Assembly (NCBI GenBank): GCA_019054805.1
Contig: JAHQIY010000009.1
Location: 2,170,001 to 2,234,000 of the forward strand
DNA: 64,000 nt
Direction of reading: 5' to 3'
Origin: Brachionus manjavacas
Taxonomy: Eukaryota; Rotifera; Eurotatoria; Ploima; Brachionidae
In this document: piece after piece, positions 1-12,900 of the stretch
Position numbering within the stretch: position 1 is the first letter of the stretch
How the letters are laid out: every line of letters begins with the position of its first letter
Made by a program: the position numbers and the translations under genes
Notes under the pieces: model-generated
Databases searched by the model: none
Told to the model about the DNA's origin: nothing
What the model saw: only the letters and a program-made list of their open reading frames with translations

Positions 1-1390
1 TTTTTTTGAACCATAATTCTTTTTTACTAATTAATTTAAAAAAATTCTAAATAATTAATTTTTAGAGATAATAATGACAAAGTTGGTTTTTTTTAAAGTT
101 AGATAAAAATTTTAAAAGTCTTGACGGACGACCATTGCTATAATCAACCAGACCGAATTTTTGAAATTTTTTAAATAAATATTGATCTAAAAAACAGGAA
201 TTTCATGTTAAAACTTAAAAGTTCCTTTGCAGGCAATCATTTAAGGTGGAGCAAAATTGCAACAGAATGCAGCAATTTATAGGATCGATTAATCATTTTT
301 CTTAAAAAAATTTATTAAAGTTTTATCTAATTGAAATTAGCGAAATTAAATGAATTTAATTTAGCAAGATTTAGGATAATTGGAAATTAGAAATAGTAAT
401 TTTATTTTCGTTTCTCTAATTTAGTTTGATTTTTGGTTTTTCCTGTCTAATTTTTTCCTGCTCATTAGACGCTTTTTTTAAATTATTGATAAAATTTTCT
501 CAATCAACTTGTTTTTAACTTTTCAGTTTTGTTCTATTTTTCTATTGAAAACAATGAATCAGCACTTACATTTTTGGGGTAGAGATTCAAAATAGCAGCC
601 ATCAAAATCAAAAATATCTATAATCTATAATCAGAAATAACCATTTAAAAAAAATGTTGCAGTAAATTTTTTTGTGAAAGTGTAATTTGGCTTTAATTAA
701 TATTTATTAAATTTGATATTTTTCATTTAAAAATTTAATCAAATAGTTAAATTTAATTATTGCTATTCTTTTTGCTAAAATGATCTCGCTATTTTAATTT
801 TCAAGAAAACTTAAAAGTATTATCAAACTTATTAAAATATTAAATATTAAATTAATTATTAATTTTTTTTATATATTCATTCTTATTTTCTATTGTAAAT
901 ATTTTTAATCTTAGTTTTTTTTTACATTTAATGCCTATGATGCGCTCTTTTGAATAAATCAATTAATTTTAAGTGTGCTGATATAATTTTGCTAATTTGA
1001 ACTTGCTATTTTATTGTCTGTGATTTTAATACAGAGCCCATTTTTGGAACATTTTCTTAAATCAATTTTTTATTTTTGATTTAAATATAAAGGGAAGAAG
1101 ATCTCAAACCCAGTTTAACATTATTTAAATTTTTTTAATTCGTATTTTTTAAGCATAGAAAAATACTTAAATAGTGAAAATCAAAAAAATTCCTTTCTTT
1201 AAGCATTTTAATGTCAAGTTTATGAAATAAATAATGATGCGATTTATTGCTCTTTCTTTTAAAAAAATTTTGAATTTACTTTTATATTTTTAATAAAGAG
1301 CTTATTACTAATATAATAATTTACATAATCAAAATCATATTATCTAAATGATGTATCTAAAAGAAACTTCTGAATAAAGGTGGTGAATTT
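1..1390. other. AT-rich stretch without a recognisable gene
   Basis: Long A and T runs with frequent stops in all frames. I see no coding exon, RNA gene or clear repeat here. Confidence 0.5.
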
Positions 1391-1399
1391 GACAAAGAT

Positions 1400-2125
1400 T
1401 TCAAAAAATTAGGATAACAGTAGTAATAGTAGTAGTAGTTCTTGCCGCGACACCTAACATTTAGAGGCTTTGAGTCCATCACCGCCTTTTGGCCATGTGG
1501 AGCTGTTTTAGCCGATTGCATTGAACTTATCAAAAGCCATTTTCAAACCAGCATTTTTTGGCTACTTGTTCCAATGCGGAACTATCCTGTTTGAGAAAAA
1601 AGCATGCCTGGTAGCTGCAAAATCGTTTCTAATTTGAAAAAGGAAACTTTCTCTCTGCACTCTGATGCAATTCCCTCTTGACGTCGCAACAGGGCCTTTG
1701 TTTTCTGATCTATTCACCAGATCTCTGACCAGATCCATCTATTCTAATCCATTCACTTATTTGTTCATTTCAATCAAGTCCTCACTCACTCTTCTTTCAT
1801 TCAGCCTCGTTAGTCCCAATTTTGGCAACATCATTTCATTCGACATCTTTCTTAGAGACAAGTATTTTTTTTGCTCTCTCTGCGCTTTCTCTAACGCATT
1901 CACGTCCCTTTCATTTTTAGATTCGAAATCTGCACTGCGTTTAAGTGGAGTCTCACGCTGGATGTTTACACTTTTCACTACCAGCATACAGTTCCATTCA
2001 CCACACATCTATCCAATGATACAAAGAATCAAGATGTTTCTGTAACATCGCTCTTTCATAAACTTTATTTTCTATCTAGAGTATTTTTGAGTCATCTGAA
2101 TACAATTCAGGATCAATTTGAAATG
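1400..2125 (-). mobile_element. LINE (non-LTR retrotransposon) 3' fragment, decayed
   Basis: Read on the minus strand this begins near an RT active-site remnant (YSDDSKIL, about 2,075-2,105), continues through a segment like LYHWIDVW and then the RT thumb region (DVNALEKAQ, LGLTRLNERR, 1,757-2,008). It ends in a 3' tail containing a CGGTGATG element, GCAAGAA and an (ACT)n run (1,415-1,440). The same 3' end and related protein blocks occur in the LINE inside each 16.4-kb repeat unit, so these are one family. The reading frame is broken several times. It is a 5'-truncated dead copy; CR1/L2-like is my guess for the clade. Confidence 0.75.
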
Positions 2126-2129
2126 CAGG

Positions 2130-5100
2130 ATCAAACGACCATCCAGATACAATACCAATTGATAACTGTAGGAACTGGCTTAAAGGTAACATATGCGAAA
2201 TGTTTATTGATCCTTAATAACTCTATTAGTAGCTTCTAATGCGTTATTTGTACTTGGAACAATAAATCCGAATCTTCAAACTATTTTGAATGCGAATTAA
2301 TCCATTCTTTAAAAAAATAATCGAAAAATTATTGATTGATGAATTAGTCTCAATGGTTTTTTTGTAATTGAACTCTAACATTTGACGAGTTGATGAAAAC
2401 GAGTTTTTTTTGAGCCCATTTAAATACAAGCTCAAATACTTTAAGCAAAATTTTCTATAAATTCACTTATTGTTTGAAATCAAATTTAGAATTTAAACTT
2501 TATTAGAAAAAAATTCAGAAAAATTCAAAGACTCAATTGAGTTGAAAGTATAATTTATTAAAATTGACTTTTAAAAAAATAAATTAAAAAGCATTTATTT
2601 TTTTTAGTTAATCAACATAAAATATTGTTGAAAAATTTATGATTTTTTAGCACATCTTAAATCTACTCTTCAAATCTACCTCAAATCTATAAGATAAAAC
2701 TAATCATGTAATGAAAAATTTTATAAATTTTTTTTATATAGTTTCCTATTTGATTTATAGTAGAAATAATTATACCAAATTATTATTTAGCTCAAAAGCC
2801 TAAAGCTTTTTAATTATTGAGTGCGACTATTTTGTATCCATTAGTCTCGTGGAAATTTATTGAATTATCATTAAATATTTCATTAATAATTTGACAGAAG
2901 CTTCCATTTTGTTTTTGTACAGAAGAGATCACTGACTCGGGTTTAAAATGAGACTTTTCCGAATTTTTAATCATTTTTTTTCCTATTTACTAAATTAACA
3001 ATTACGGAAGAAGCCTTAATTTCCTAAAATTAGATTTCATTCATAGCTCATCCTTTTTTTTTAAGTTTGTTTGATCAATAGTCAAGCAGCATTGGTATTT
3101 ACTCAATATCTGATCCAAATAGATAAAATTTCTAAATAATTTAACAATTGAGTTAATGTTGCATGTAATTTTTAAATTTGTTCTTTTTATTTTTAGCAAA
3201 AATTAAAAACCATTTTGAACAATCCAGGGGTGATGTTTAAGTTAAAACAAAGTCTAATTTATTTTAAAAGATTGGATTAATGTTTATTAGTTTTAATTTA
3301 CTAAGCTTTGGCTCTAATCGGTCTGAGTTTTAAAATTAAATTTTTGAACAACTGGTTAATTAATTTGACAGAACCAATTTTTTATCATTTCCTGGAAAAT
3401 TATCAAAATTTTGCCTCATTAAATATTTTCTCTTGCGATTTTAGTATAATTTTTAAAACTTTAATTTACTGTTCCTTGGGAGAAAATACGGAAATAGAGA
3501 TTTTTCATAATTAAGTTTTCAAGTTTTTTTGAATATTCAATTGAGAATTGTAAAAGAAGGAAATAGATTGAATAGTTTTAATTTTTTACTTAATTTTCTG
3601 ACGAATAAAGCATTAATTATTTGTAAATTTAATAAGATGTTTGTTTATTTTATTAAATTAAAGCTCAGAAGATAATGTTTAGGTTAAAAAACTTGAAAAT
3701 TTTGGCTGAATTTTTTTTTAAATTTAAAAGCTTCGATTTTCATTTATCCCTAATTTTTCTTCATCAATAATAAGTAAATAATTTTTTTGAAATAAATATA
3801 TTTCTCAAATATAAAAAAAATGATGTTAAATAATTTTTCACCAAGCAAGAATTTGCCTTCTTCTCTTCTTTCCAATTTAATAGATTCAAAGCAATTATTA
3901 GTACTTGGAATACTCAAAGCAAACCTTCATGTCTTCATTTATTCTTCATATTTAATCTCTGATTCACTCCGGACTCAAAAAATTGTTCCATCAAAAATCA
4001 TTTTCTAAAAAGTATAGGATATTTTTTAATTAAGAAAAATATTTTCATACTCAAGAAAGTAACATTAGAATGTAAATCTTTGAGATCTATTTAGTATTAG
4101 AGTCTTAAGTTATCATAGCTTTGAATTTGACTGTATTTAAGATGTGAATGATTTTGATGAAAAAAAGCTTTGTTAAATATTTATAATTATTTCTTAAGAC
4201 ATGCCAAATGTACTATATCCCTGTTTTAAATCTAAAATTAGTTCTATACGTGTCAGCTTAGTGAAAAACAATTCTAATTGGATCCAAGGTGTTTAAATAT
4301 CTATTGATTTAAACTAGAATTATTTTAATTAAATAATTTTTATTTAATTAAAAAATCTAGATTTGATTTTAATTAAAATATATTGAAAATTTTTAGATTT
4401 AGGTAGAAATTAATTAGCAATTATTTAAAACTTTGATAAAAAAACATCTATTAAATCAAAGTTTTACAAATTTATATTTAGTTAGTAACAAAAAGATAAG
4501 TCAAGATTAAAAATACTTGCTACGGATGAATTTCCAAATGATAGTTTTTTTAATTACCAATTTTATTAATGATCTTAAGTGTGATTAATAATTATTGACA
4601 AAAAGGATTTTTATTCTGTTGATTAAAAGAGAATTTTCGATATTTTTAAGATTGTCAAGGAGACTTCATATCCTTTAATAAATAATAGTTATAATAAACA
4701 AGCATGTTATCCAGCATGTCAATTCTTGTTTTGTTTTGTCGAAGCTAAAATAAAATTTTAAAATTTAAGGACCTAAATTTAATGAGATGGTCTGTTCGTT
4801 TCAATCGAATTTACCATTCTAGTACATAAATGAAGCAAAGCGAGTATACAAATTTTGAAATTTATTGTTTTTTTATTTTTTTTTCATTATTTTTAAGTCA
4901 AATTTTTATATTTCACTTTCTCAAAAGTTAAATTTTCAGATAAAATAATTTACATTACTAAAATTATTAAATAATTATCATTTAATAATTCCCTGATTAT
5001 TTTTGGCTAGCTTTAATAATATTTAATTGAATTATTTTTAATTAATCGAGCAGGTTAAATTTTATTTTTATCAATCCAAAATAAGAAAATCAAAAGAATG

Positions 5101-5980
5101 AAAGAGAAAACACAAACAAATTTATTAATAAAAAAAAGATAAACCATCATGTTAAAAGGTCTTTAACCAGCTATCAGTGAGGAATTCGATTCCTTTTCTG
5201 GTGCTATATGAGGTCATTCATTGTCTTGGAGCTTTCGGGTGGTGAAGCATTCATTCATTCAAATTTTTCATAATATAGATCTGTATTTATACACAACTAT
5301 TTGTAAAAAGCTTTAATTGAATAATTTCTTGAAAATTCGTTGAGACACATAGCAATACTTTTTTTATCAAGGCATCTTTTTCAACGATCTTTATTACTGA
5401 CTGAGATGGATACAATCATTTATTTTGTTATTTTAATTTCAAAAATAGATTTTTGTTATTAATTCGATGTTAATTAAAAAACTAAAGCGCCTTTTTTTAT
5501 AAAAAGACGATTAAAACTTCATTAATTCAAAACTAAGATAATAAATTGTAATGACCTCGACAACTAAATTTATTGAACTAATTTTTTACCCTTCTAACTA
5601 TTTCAGAGATTGCTGGTAGCTATTTTTCTTATAATGGGATGCCAGCACCAGAATTTAATAAAATTGAGAAAAAATAGAAATATTTTATAAATTTAAAGCT
5701 CTTTATCCAAGTCAAATTTCTTTTTTGTTTATTCAATTGTGAATTTAGCGCTAAAATTTCAAATATCTTATCAAAAATAGCATAGTTCGGAAAATTAAAA
5801 TATTTCTATTTAATCCCAAAAAAATAAGGATCAAGACAATTCAGTTTTATTTAAATTGTTAATTTAATGTGAATTTAAAGATGAAAAGAAGCATTTTAAA
5901 TTCCATAAATTATAGCTTGATTTTTGAAGCGCGTCCCTGTAGTCTTTCAACTGGATTCACATCCATACTTTTGCTTGGAC
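2130..5980. other. AT-rich stretch without a recognisable gene
   Basis: Only short chance reading frames occur. A tRNA-B-box-like segment near 5,190 (GAATTCGATTCC) has no matching A box or cloverleaf that I can find. Nothing else is supported. Confidence 0.45.
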
Positions 5981-6017
5981 TCCAGACCTTTACATACTTT
6001 GTTAAATCTAGAGGTTA

Positions 6018-6133
6018 ACTCTGCACAAGTCTGCAAAAAATAACTCAGTTAAAATAGTATCATTTGGATGGTGTGCACTCTGCAATTTTCTTTTCGATAT
6101 TGCAGAGTTACCTTTAAATATACCTCTGCAATT
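6018..6133. repeat. Small interspersed repeat (MITE-like), related to copies in the 16.4-kb units
   Basis: It shares ordered blocks with 25,828-25,976: AACTCTGCA, a segment like AACTC.AGTTAAA..TGTATCATTT.GATGGTGT, and a TACAGAG/TGCAGAG motif. This copy ends in ATACCTCTGCAAT, the reverse complement of the start of the 25.8-kb copy (TTGCAGAGGTAT), which suggests a terminal inverted repeat in the full element. Confidence 0.5.
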
Positions 6134-6539
6134 ATTATTTTAAATAATAACAATTTATTTAATAATTAAAGCTTTGTTTGATCATTTTGAGAATCAAAAA
6201 TTGATCATAAACTTTTGCATGATTAATCATACATGTTTTTTTAAGTCACAAGTCTTAGGTCAAGTCAAGTCAATTACTTAAATTTTTTTTTGTTTTCTGA
6301 ATTTATTCATTAGGTTCAGCCTACAGATAAAAAATATATTTCGTTGAATAACGCACATTTATAAAAAGGTGATACATTTCTTAAAGAAAAAGAATTTAAT
6401 TTTTTAACATTTTATGATTTTTGTGATTGTTAATTATAAAAAAAAATTTAGTTCAAGTTCAAGTCATAAGTTTGACTTGAATTTTTATGACTTAGACTTA
6501 AAACTGTGACTTATAAACAAGTCTGTGATTAATTCATGT

Positions 6540-6872
6540 TAAAATGTTGCATATACCAATGCCTTTGTGAGAAATGCTCCTCAGATACCGGCTGAGCCTC
6601 CATCGTTCTGTAACCTTGGTATACAGAACTTCGGATAAAACTTTTCATTTTTAAACCTTTTAAATATTACTCTTGACTTCAAATTGGACTCGTCACTGAA
6701 AATAACTCTGAAATTATCATTAATTGTCCAAATAAGCCTCTGTTTACACCACTTATATCTTTTAAGTTTAGAAGGGGTTTTCTGAACCCTGAATGAAACT
6801 CTTAACCTTTTTTTCCTGGAGAAATTTCATTACAGTATACTTACTTACCCTAACCCCTTGAGCATCATATTT
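6540..6872 (-). mobile_element. Tc1/mariner-like transposase relic
   Basis: The minus-strand conceptual translation, across frame breaks, shows Tc1-family blocks in order: KLKRYKWCKQRLIW, INDNFRVIFSDESN (the second catalytic Asp region), FKNEKFYPKFCIPRLQN and GGSAGI. In Tc1 transposases the FSDES and GG.AGIWG blocks lie in the DDE catalytic domain. Stops interrupt it and there is no complete ORF. No terminal inverted repeats were found around it. It abuts a LINE fragment at 6,877. Confidence 0.7.
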
Positions 6873-6874
6873 TG

Positions 6875-7205
6875 ACTTAAGGATAGATCTGACTGCTGTG
6901 TTCTGAATCAAAAATGAATGAAGGAAAAGAATAGTCTAAAATTGATCCGACTAAAGATTTATATAAATTTCTTAGTGTATTTTGATTAAGACCCCATTTT
7001 TTGTTTGACAATATCTTAATAATATTTAGCCTTTTATTGCAGCGTTCTTTAATTTCGTCCACTAGTATATTAAAATTTAACTTAGAATTAAATTTAATAG
7101 CAAGAAACTTGACTTCTTTTTGGCTTACTATTCAGTTTTCATAAATTTTTAAGCTAAGGTTTTTACTATATTTTTTGTACTTAGAAAAGACTATTCAACA
7201 ATATA
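6875..7205 (-). mobile_element. LINE reverse-transcriptase C-terminal fragment
   Basis: The minus-strand reading gives a block like VKFLAIKFNSKLNF followed by IKERCNKRLNIIKIL and a LYKSLVGSILDYS segment. This is the usual order downstream of the RT catalytic site in Jockey/I-like LINEs. It is probably the 3' continuation of the RT fragment at 7,690-8,140, separated by about 0.5 kb of other material. Confidence 0.7.
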
Positions 7206-7244
7206 GTAATTTGATGAACTTAACTTAACTTTTTCTTTTTTCTT

Positions 7245-7490
7245 TTTTTTTATTTATTTTGCCTATGAGGCTTAAATAAATAAATAATAATAATAATAGT
7301 AATAATCTGAAAAAAATGAAATAAAGCGTAAATATTGATAAAAAGTTTATTGGAGCAAATTGTATTTGATCCATGACATCTGGAATTACACAAGAGGTTC
7401 GATTTTCTACAACCGCATCTATCTGTAATACACTGAGATGTACAATTGCATCTTACCATTCCTTGACTACCACCAATTGACATTTCATTG
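7245..7490 (-). mobile_element. Cysteine-rich (CXC-like) transposon-type protein fragment
   Basis: A 77-codon frame on the minus strand (7,250-7,483) contains a compact Cys/His array of the form C-N-C-x3-C-x4-C-x-C-R-K-x5-C-x3-C-H-x6-C. Such arrays sit at the C-terminus of many integrase-type transposon proteins. There is no other domain and no termini. It sits between two pieces of what looks like one LINE and so may mark an insertion. An (AATA/AAT)n microsatellite adjoins at 7,270-7,305. The family cannot be fixed from this fragment. Confidence 0.45.
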
Positions 7491-7689
7491 AATTATTTTG
7501 TCTAATTTTTTTTGCATAATTTTTATTTAGAAAAACTGAGAAGTTAATTTATTTTTTAAATATACCAATGTTTTTTTTATATTTACGGCTGCAACAGTAA
7601 ATATCAAAACTTCCTTAGTAAAATTTGATAATAAGAAAAAATTTACATTTTTTTTAAGATTTACTAATAGATCAGTTTATTTTGATGTT

Positions 7690-8140
7690 TAGGTTTTATC
7701 AAAATTTACTATTATATAAATACTAAATAAAAGAGGACTATTTACTGAGCTTTGAGGGACACCTGCGGTTCTTTGGTATTCTTCGCTCAGATGGCCATTC
7801 GCATTTACCTTAAATTTCCTAAAGTCTAGAAAGGATCTAATTCAGTTAGTCAAGTAATTAGGTGGATTCATTTTAATCAATTAAAAATAAACCTTCCTGC
7901 CAAACCATATCAAAGGCCTTGTAAATATCAAAAAACAGGCAACAAACTCTTTTTTTTTATTAAATGGCTCCACAATTTTTTGAATTAAAAAGAAAAGATT
8001 ATCTGATGTTCGCCAGTGTTTCCTAAATTCAGATTGCTCTTGAAAAAGAAGTGAATTTTTTTTCAAAAAGTTGTATTGTCTTGAATAAACGTTCCAGTAA
8101 CTTTCCTAAACAACTCGTTATACTAATTGGTCTATAAATA
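7690..8140 (-). mobile_element. LINE reverse-transcriptase core fragment
   Basis: The minus-strand reading shows LFQEQSEFRKHWRTSDNL (the Q.GFR block of LINE RTs), then a region corresponding to the first catalytic block, FVACFLIFTRPLIWFGRKVY, then RSFLDFRKFKVNANG and GVPQSSVNSPLLFSIYI (the GVPQGSVLGPLLF block). Stops and a missing catalytic Asp in the first block show it is dead. Confidence 0.75.
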
Positions 8141-8149
8141 AAGGATCTT

Positions 8150-9795
8150 GGGAAGTGAGTTGAGAGGCAAGAGGAGTTGGACAATATTTAAATTAAGCAT
8201 TTTAAGAGCACAATCTACTCAAAATTAGAAGAAATATATAAATTAATCATAAATGTGTGAAAATTCAAAACCTTTATTTATAAGTTTTTTAAAATTAGGC
8301 TTTGAACCGATCGAATCGGTTTGAAAATCAACCACCCCTAGTTTTGATATTTGCATCTGTTAGAGCTGACATTCCCTCAGCAATCTCAGCTTTTTTTAGC
8401 TGATTATTAATCTTGCTGAATTTATTTTGAAGATTTAAATTTAATCCGTATGTTTCCACATTATGGCATCAAATAAATTATATTTCTAAATTTTGAGCAA
8501 TTTCTATTTCATTTTGTTTTCAAAAATTTCTAGTTATTGGTTTTGTGGAATTCAGGAAAAAGGACAGCATAAAATGATAAAAAATTGACTAACTTTTTTT
8601 CAATAAGTCTGCCAATGATGTGCAAAATCTCTGCAAATTGTACTGGAATAAAACTTAATTTCTGCTAAATTTGCAGATTTTCCCAAATATTGGCAAATGA
8701 TGCAACTATGATTGTTGCATCATGTTGCATTAGAAAAACAGTTATTAGATTTTTATCAATTTTTTTTGTTCTTTTGTCATGCATTTTCATTCTTCATAAG
8801 GAGAGATTTTTTATCTAAAAGAAATGAAATCAATCATTCATTTTTAAAATAAAAATGTATGTTTTAATTGTTTTTTTTTTCAATTTCATTTGAAGCCAAA
8901 TAAAATTAAGCACATATTGTAAAAAAAAATAATGCTTGGTTAATTACATTTGAGTGCTAGAACAATTTTTTATATTAAAGTTTTGGTAAAAATTAAATTT
9001 TGAGTGAATTGAGTAAAAAACAAATCGTTACCTAATACTGAAGCGATTTTTTAAATTTTGACAAGACTCAAAATTAGAAAAATTAATGAAAATATCAAGC
9101 AAATTTCAAGTGGTAACAAAACATGCTTCAGTATCGCAAAATTTTTGACAAAAAGTGACATATTGCCTATAAAAACTTGTTCCCACTTTTTTTAATTTGA
9201 AACGATAAACCTTCTTTTTTTTAATTTTGATAGAAGAATTTTATGCGGATTTGAGAGTTGAAGCCCGCATTTTTTAATTTAGGAAATGCATCAAAAGTTG
9301 ATTATTGTGTTTCCATTTTTTTGATTCAAGTATCATTAGTTCGCTTGTGAGGAACAAGATTAAATTTGTTCTTTAGATATGATATTTAAGTCAAGAAGAT
9401 GATTTATTATTTAATTAAAAATGGCACATATTATAATTTCCGACATCTAGACAGAAAAGGCTTCAATAAATATAGCTAAAACTGTAGCTATTCCTCCAGT
9501 CAGGCCACTGATACTACATCTTTATTGCAGAATAGCGTCATTTTTATGCTGCTCTAAGTCTTCAAATTTCATTTCATGGCTCAAGTTTCTGAAAATTTTC
9601 TTTAACTTATTAAATCATGTTTTCTAATCTTGGGTTTCATGACAAAGAAATCTTTTTTTTTCTATCATAAATGACAAGATTTGAATTTCGATAATATTAA
9701 AGATAAAACTTGTGAATGAGCTGAATTTTTCATATAGCTGTGCATTGATAGAGTGAAAGACATTTTTAATAAATGCTCCTGATCATAGTTATCTA
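8150..9795. other. AT-rich stretch without a recognisable gene
   Basis: I see no supported exon. The part just before 9.8 kb would hold the PDE1 promoter if transcription starts near the first PDE1 exon, but I see no convincing TATA element. Confidence 0.4.
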
Positions 9796-9801
9796 AATAA
9801 A

Positions 9802-9930
9802 ATGGCTATTAGATACTATAGGTCAAAGACAGGCCGCATGCTGGCCTCATTGCCAAACGGAGAAATGATTGACGGTGATCTGCCCTCGAACGCAATCCAT
9901 TATCTCTTCTTATTTAATCTATTTTATTAA
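9802..9930 (+). CDS. Possible alternative or extra 5' exon of the PDE1 gene
   Basis: A short, noticeably GC-richer frame starts at ATG 9,802 (MAIRYYRSKTGRMLASLPNG...) and runs 42 codons to TAA. Its composition is unlike the surrounding AT-rich DNA, which suggests a real exon. A weak donor (GACG|GTGATC, exon end 9,874) would splice in phase to the acceptor TTTTAG at 9,936. That would extend the PDE1 N-terminus by about 32 residues (24 codons here, then 8 from the start of the next exon). Alternatively this is an upstream ORF or the exon of another isoform. Transcript data are not available to me. Confidence 0.35.
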   Translation: MAIRYYRSKTGRMLASLPNGEMIDGDLPSNAIHYLFLFNLFY

Positions 9931-9956
9931 TTTTAGTGTCCAACAACAAATGCAAA

Positions 9957-12900
9957 ATGGTCACTGATGATTCAACTTCGTCATTCTCCTCTCTGAACCA
10001 ATATGGTGGAATTTCAAGTAAGTTATTGCTTTGATTTTCTTAAATTGACTCCAAATAAGAATATCATCTTGGTGGTATCGATTGCTATTTCATTTGTAAA
10101 AATTAAATTAAGTCAAAGATTTTATTAAAAGATAAATTCAATGAGAATAATCACAATGTACAATCGAAAAATGTAGCTAGCTTTAATCATGCAAAAATTT
10201 ATTTTGGATTTTAGGATAAATCTTTTTCACAAAATCATGATTTTAAATTTTTTGTGATCGTTAATTACTCATTTTTTATTAAAGATTTTCATGATTCAAG
10301 GTTAACCAACAGGCTAGTGTTCATGTCCCAAAAGACTAATTATAACTTCATTTATTAAATTCATTTTAAAAATAGATAATATTTTAAAAGTCAAAATATG
10401 GAAAATAAATAAAAAAGGAATGTGATCGATTTATTTAAATTGAGTAGTTATTTAAAAAAATTAACAGGTTATTCAAATTTAGTCACAAAGTCTATAAAAT
10501 CGGTTCGATTAAGCTTTTGGTGTTCATTAAATTATAATTTCAAATTTCTTTATTCATTTTTCTTTAGTTTTTCTTTTAAATTTGAGGGTGAGTTATTAAA
10601 ATAAAATATTCAAGAGAAAAAGTAATCATTCTTTCAAACATTCGATGCTGGAACGAATAAAGACCATATTTTTCTAAAAAATTGTCTATTTCATTAAAGC
10701 TATTTGATTCAAATTTTATATTTAAGAGTTTTTTGATTAATGAGTAATAAATCTTGGTCAATTTTAAAAATGCTTTCTTTGAAAAATAACATAACTTTTA
10801 CTGAAGTTGCAAGATAAAAAACCCTTTTGATAGAATATATTTTTTTGTTAACTTTGATCGATAAAAGATCATGCACAAAGTCATAGACCTATTTTATTTA
10901 TTTTATTAAGATTTAAATTTTTATTTAAATTTTCAATGTAAAATTTAAATTTATCAAAGCTCCTTCGAGATCTTTATCACATGCACTTAATTTTGTATCA
11001 TCTAAAAAAATATTGGTATTTAAATTTTTAAATATGAATGGTAAATCACTCACAAATTTGAGAAGAATAAGAGGACCCAAAGCAGATCCCTGGGGTACCC
11101 CTAATTTTTATTTTGTAGGCTTGGAAATTTCATTTCCTGTTCTCACTACCTGAGGTCTATTTTCAAAATAGTTTGAAAGAAGTCAAAGAGAACAATTATC
11201 AAAACCATTGTGAAAAATTTTTAAAATAATAAATTTTTGTATTAAACGAACCAGACTAGCTTGTATATTAAATTAAAACATTTTTTTTTGGTCGTGAGTG
11301 TCGACTTCACTCAAAAATAATTATTTACTGCTATAGCTTGTAAAAGCTTAACCCTTTTTGGGTCGCGGTATTTTTTTACCACTACTACTACTAATTTGAA
11401 ACTATAATATCAAAAGCTTTCTAAAACAAAGCCAATAAACAAAGAAGCATGTGTCAGTTTTTTTAATTCACTTATATACTCATGGATGGGCAAATTGAAG
11501 TTTCAAATCAAATTTTAAGATCAAAACGATTATTTGAAATTTTATAACCAAATTATTTTATTTATTTATTTAAAATATAGTTTGGGATGGAATCCCAGGT
11601 TGTTTGGAATGGAACTTAGTCCTCCCTTCCAACCACTTGCTTGAAATTACATCTTAAAAAAAAAAAAAATTCGTTATAGAAAAAAGAATATTTGATAAAT
11701 TTAGTTTTTTAAAAAAGCCAAAATTGCTATCATGTACTCGAATTTATAACTAAATTAATCTAGTGATTTTGCTAATTTTTAAGAAATAGATACTAAACAT
11801 TACTTGATATGTTATGTCTAATAATGATTCATTATCAAATTAACATCAAAATAAATGATCTCTAATTTATTTATCAAAAAAAGTCTACAATTTAAATAAT
11901 TCAGGTTAAGTTAATTCAAAAATTCAAATTTATAACTTTTATATCCACTCATTCAAACTTAAATTAATTATATTTTTAAAACAGCAAATTTTTTTTCTTT
12001 AAAAGTAAGTTTTCATAAAAAACAAATAAAATATTCAAACTTATTAAAGTGCGATCCAAAGGGACATTTTAAAATTTTAAAAATAAAAATAAACTTGACA
12101 TGACATGTCAAGTAATTGCTTTGGAAAAAATTTATTTCTTTTCTATTAAAAAAAATAATGCAATTTATATTTTGATCTTTTGATCTTGATCTCAAACTTC
12201 AATTTGGCTATGGATAACAGTTATACAAGAATGTTCTGATCTAAAACCATGTTGTTCTTTTAAGTAAATCTTTTTCGATTCTAAATAAGAACCTATCTGT
12301 TTGGACCCACATTAGTTGCTTATTTCTGATCTATCATCTTTAGATATAAAGAATTAACAGTAGTACTCAAATTTAACTTATTTTTACATAAATCTACATA
12401 ATTTTAAATTTATCATAGCAGGTAGAAATTAATTTACCTAAATTTTGTAAATTTAAATGAACATGCCAAAACATTCAATCAAATCAAAAAATAAATATCA
12501 TCTGTATTTCCAGAACTTTTAAAACATCATATTCTTTTATTTATTTATTAGGTGTCGATTTTTGGTATAAATTAAAAATTCAAAAAAATGTCTAATTTTG
12601 GACCCTAGCTAATATCCTTAATGTCTTTCTAGGTTTTGATGCGAGAAAAATTACAAAAAATTTAATAGGAAAAATTGAGTTTCATGATATTTCATATTAT
12701 TTACAGGAAATTTGAAATCAAAAATTTAAGTTTAAGATTCTAAAAAACGATTATTTTTATCAATTTTTAAAAATAAATAACTAAACTTTATTGAGCCTAA
12801 TCTTTTTTAACTTTTATTAGGAACGATATAAATTTTTTTCTGAATTAAACATTAATTACTATTCAATATTTTGAAAGTTTGCAATACGACTAAATTGAGA

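Noticed and set aside
1415-1440. (TAG)n run as an isolated microsatellite
   Set aside because: Explained as the (ACT)n tail of the minus-strand LINE.
1665-2045. Plus-strand 126-codon frame
   Set aside because: Antisense of the decayed LINE; the minus strand shows the RT blocks.
3308-4008. Two plus-strand frames of 60-70 codons
   Set aside because: Low-complexity AT-rich chance frames with no domain, splice context or conservation clue.
5160-5230. Possible tRNA or tRNA-derived SINE (B-box-like GAATTCGATTCC)
   Set aside because: No A box at the right distance and no cloverleaf could be drawn.
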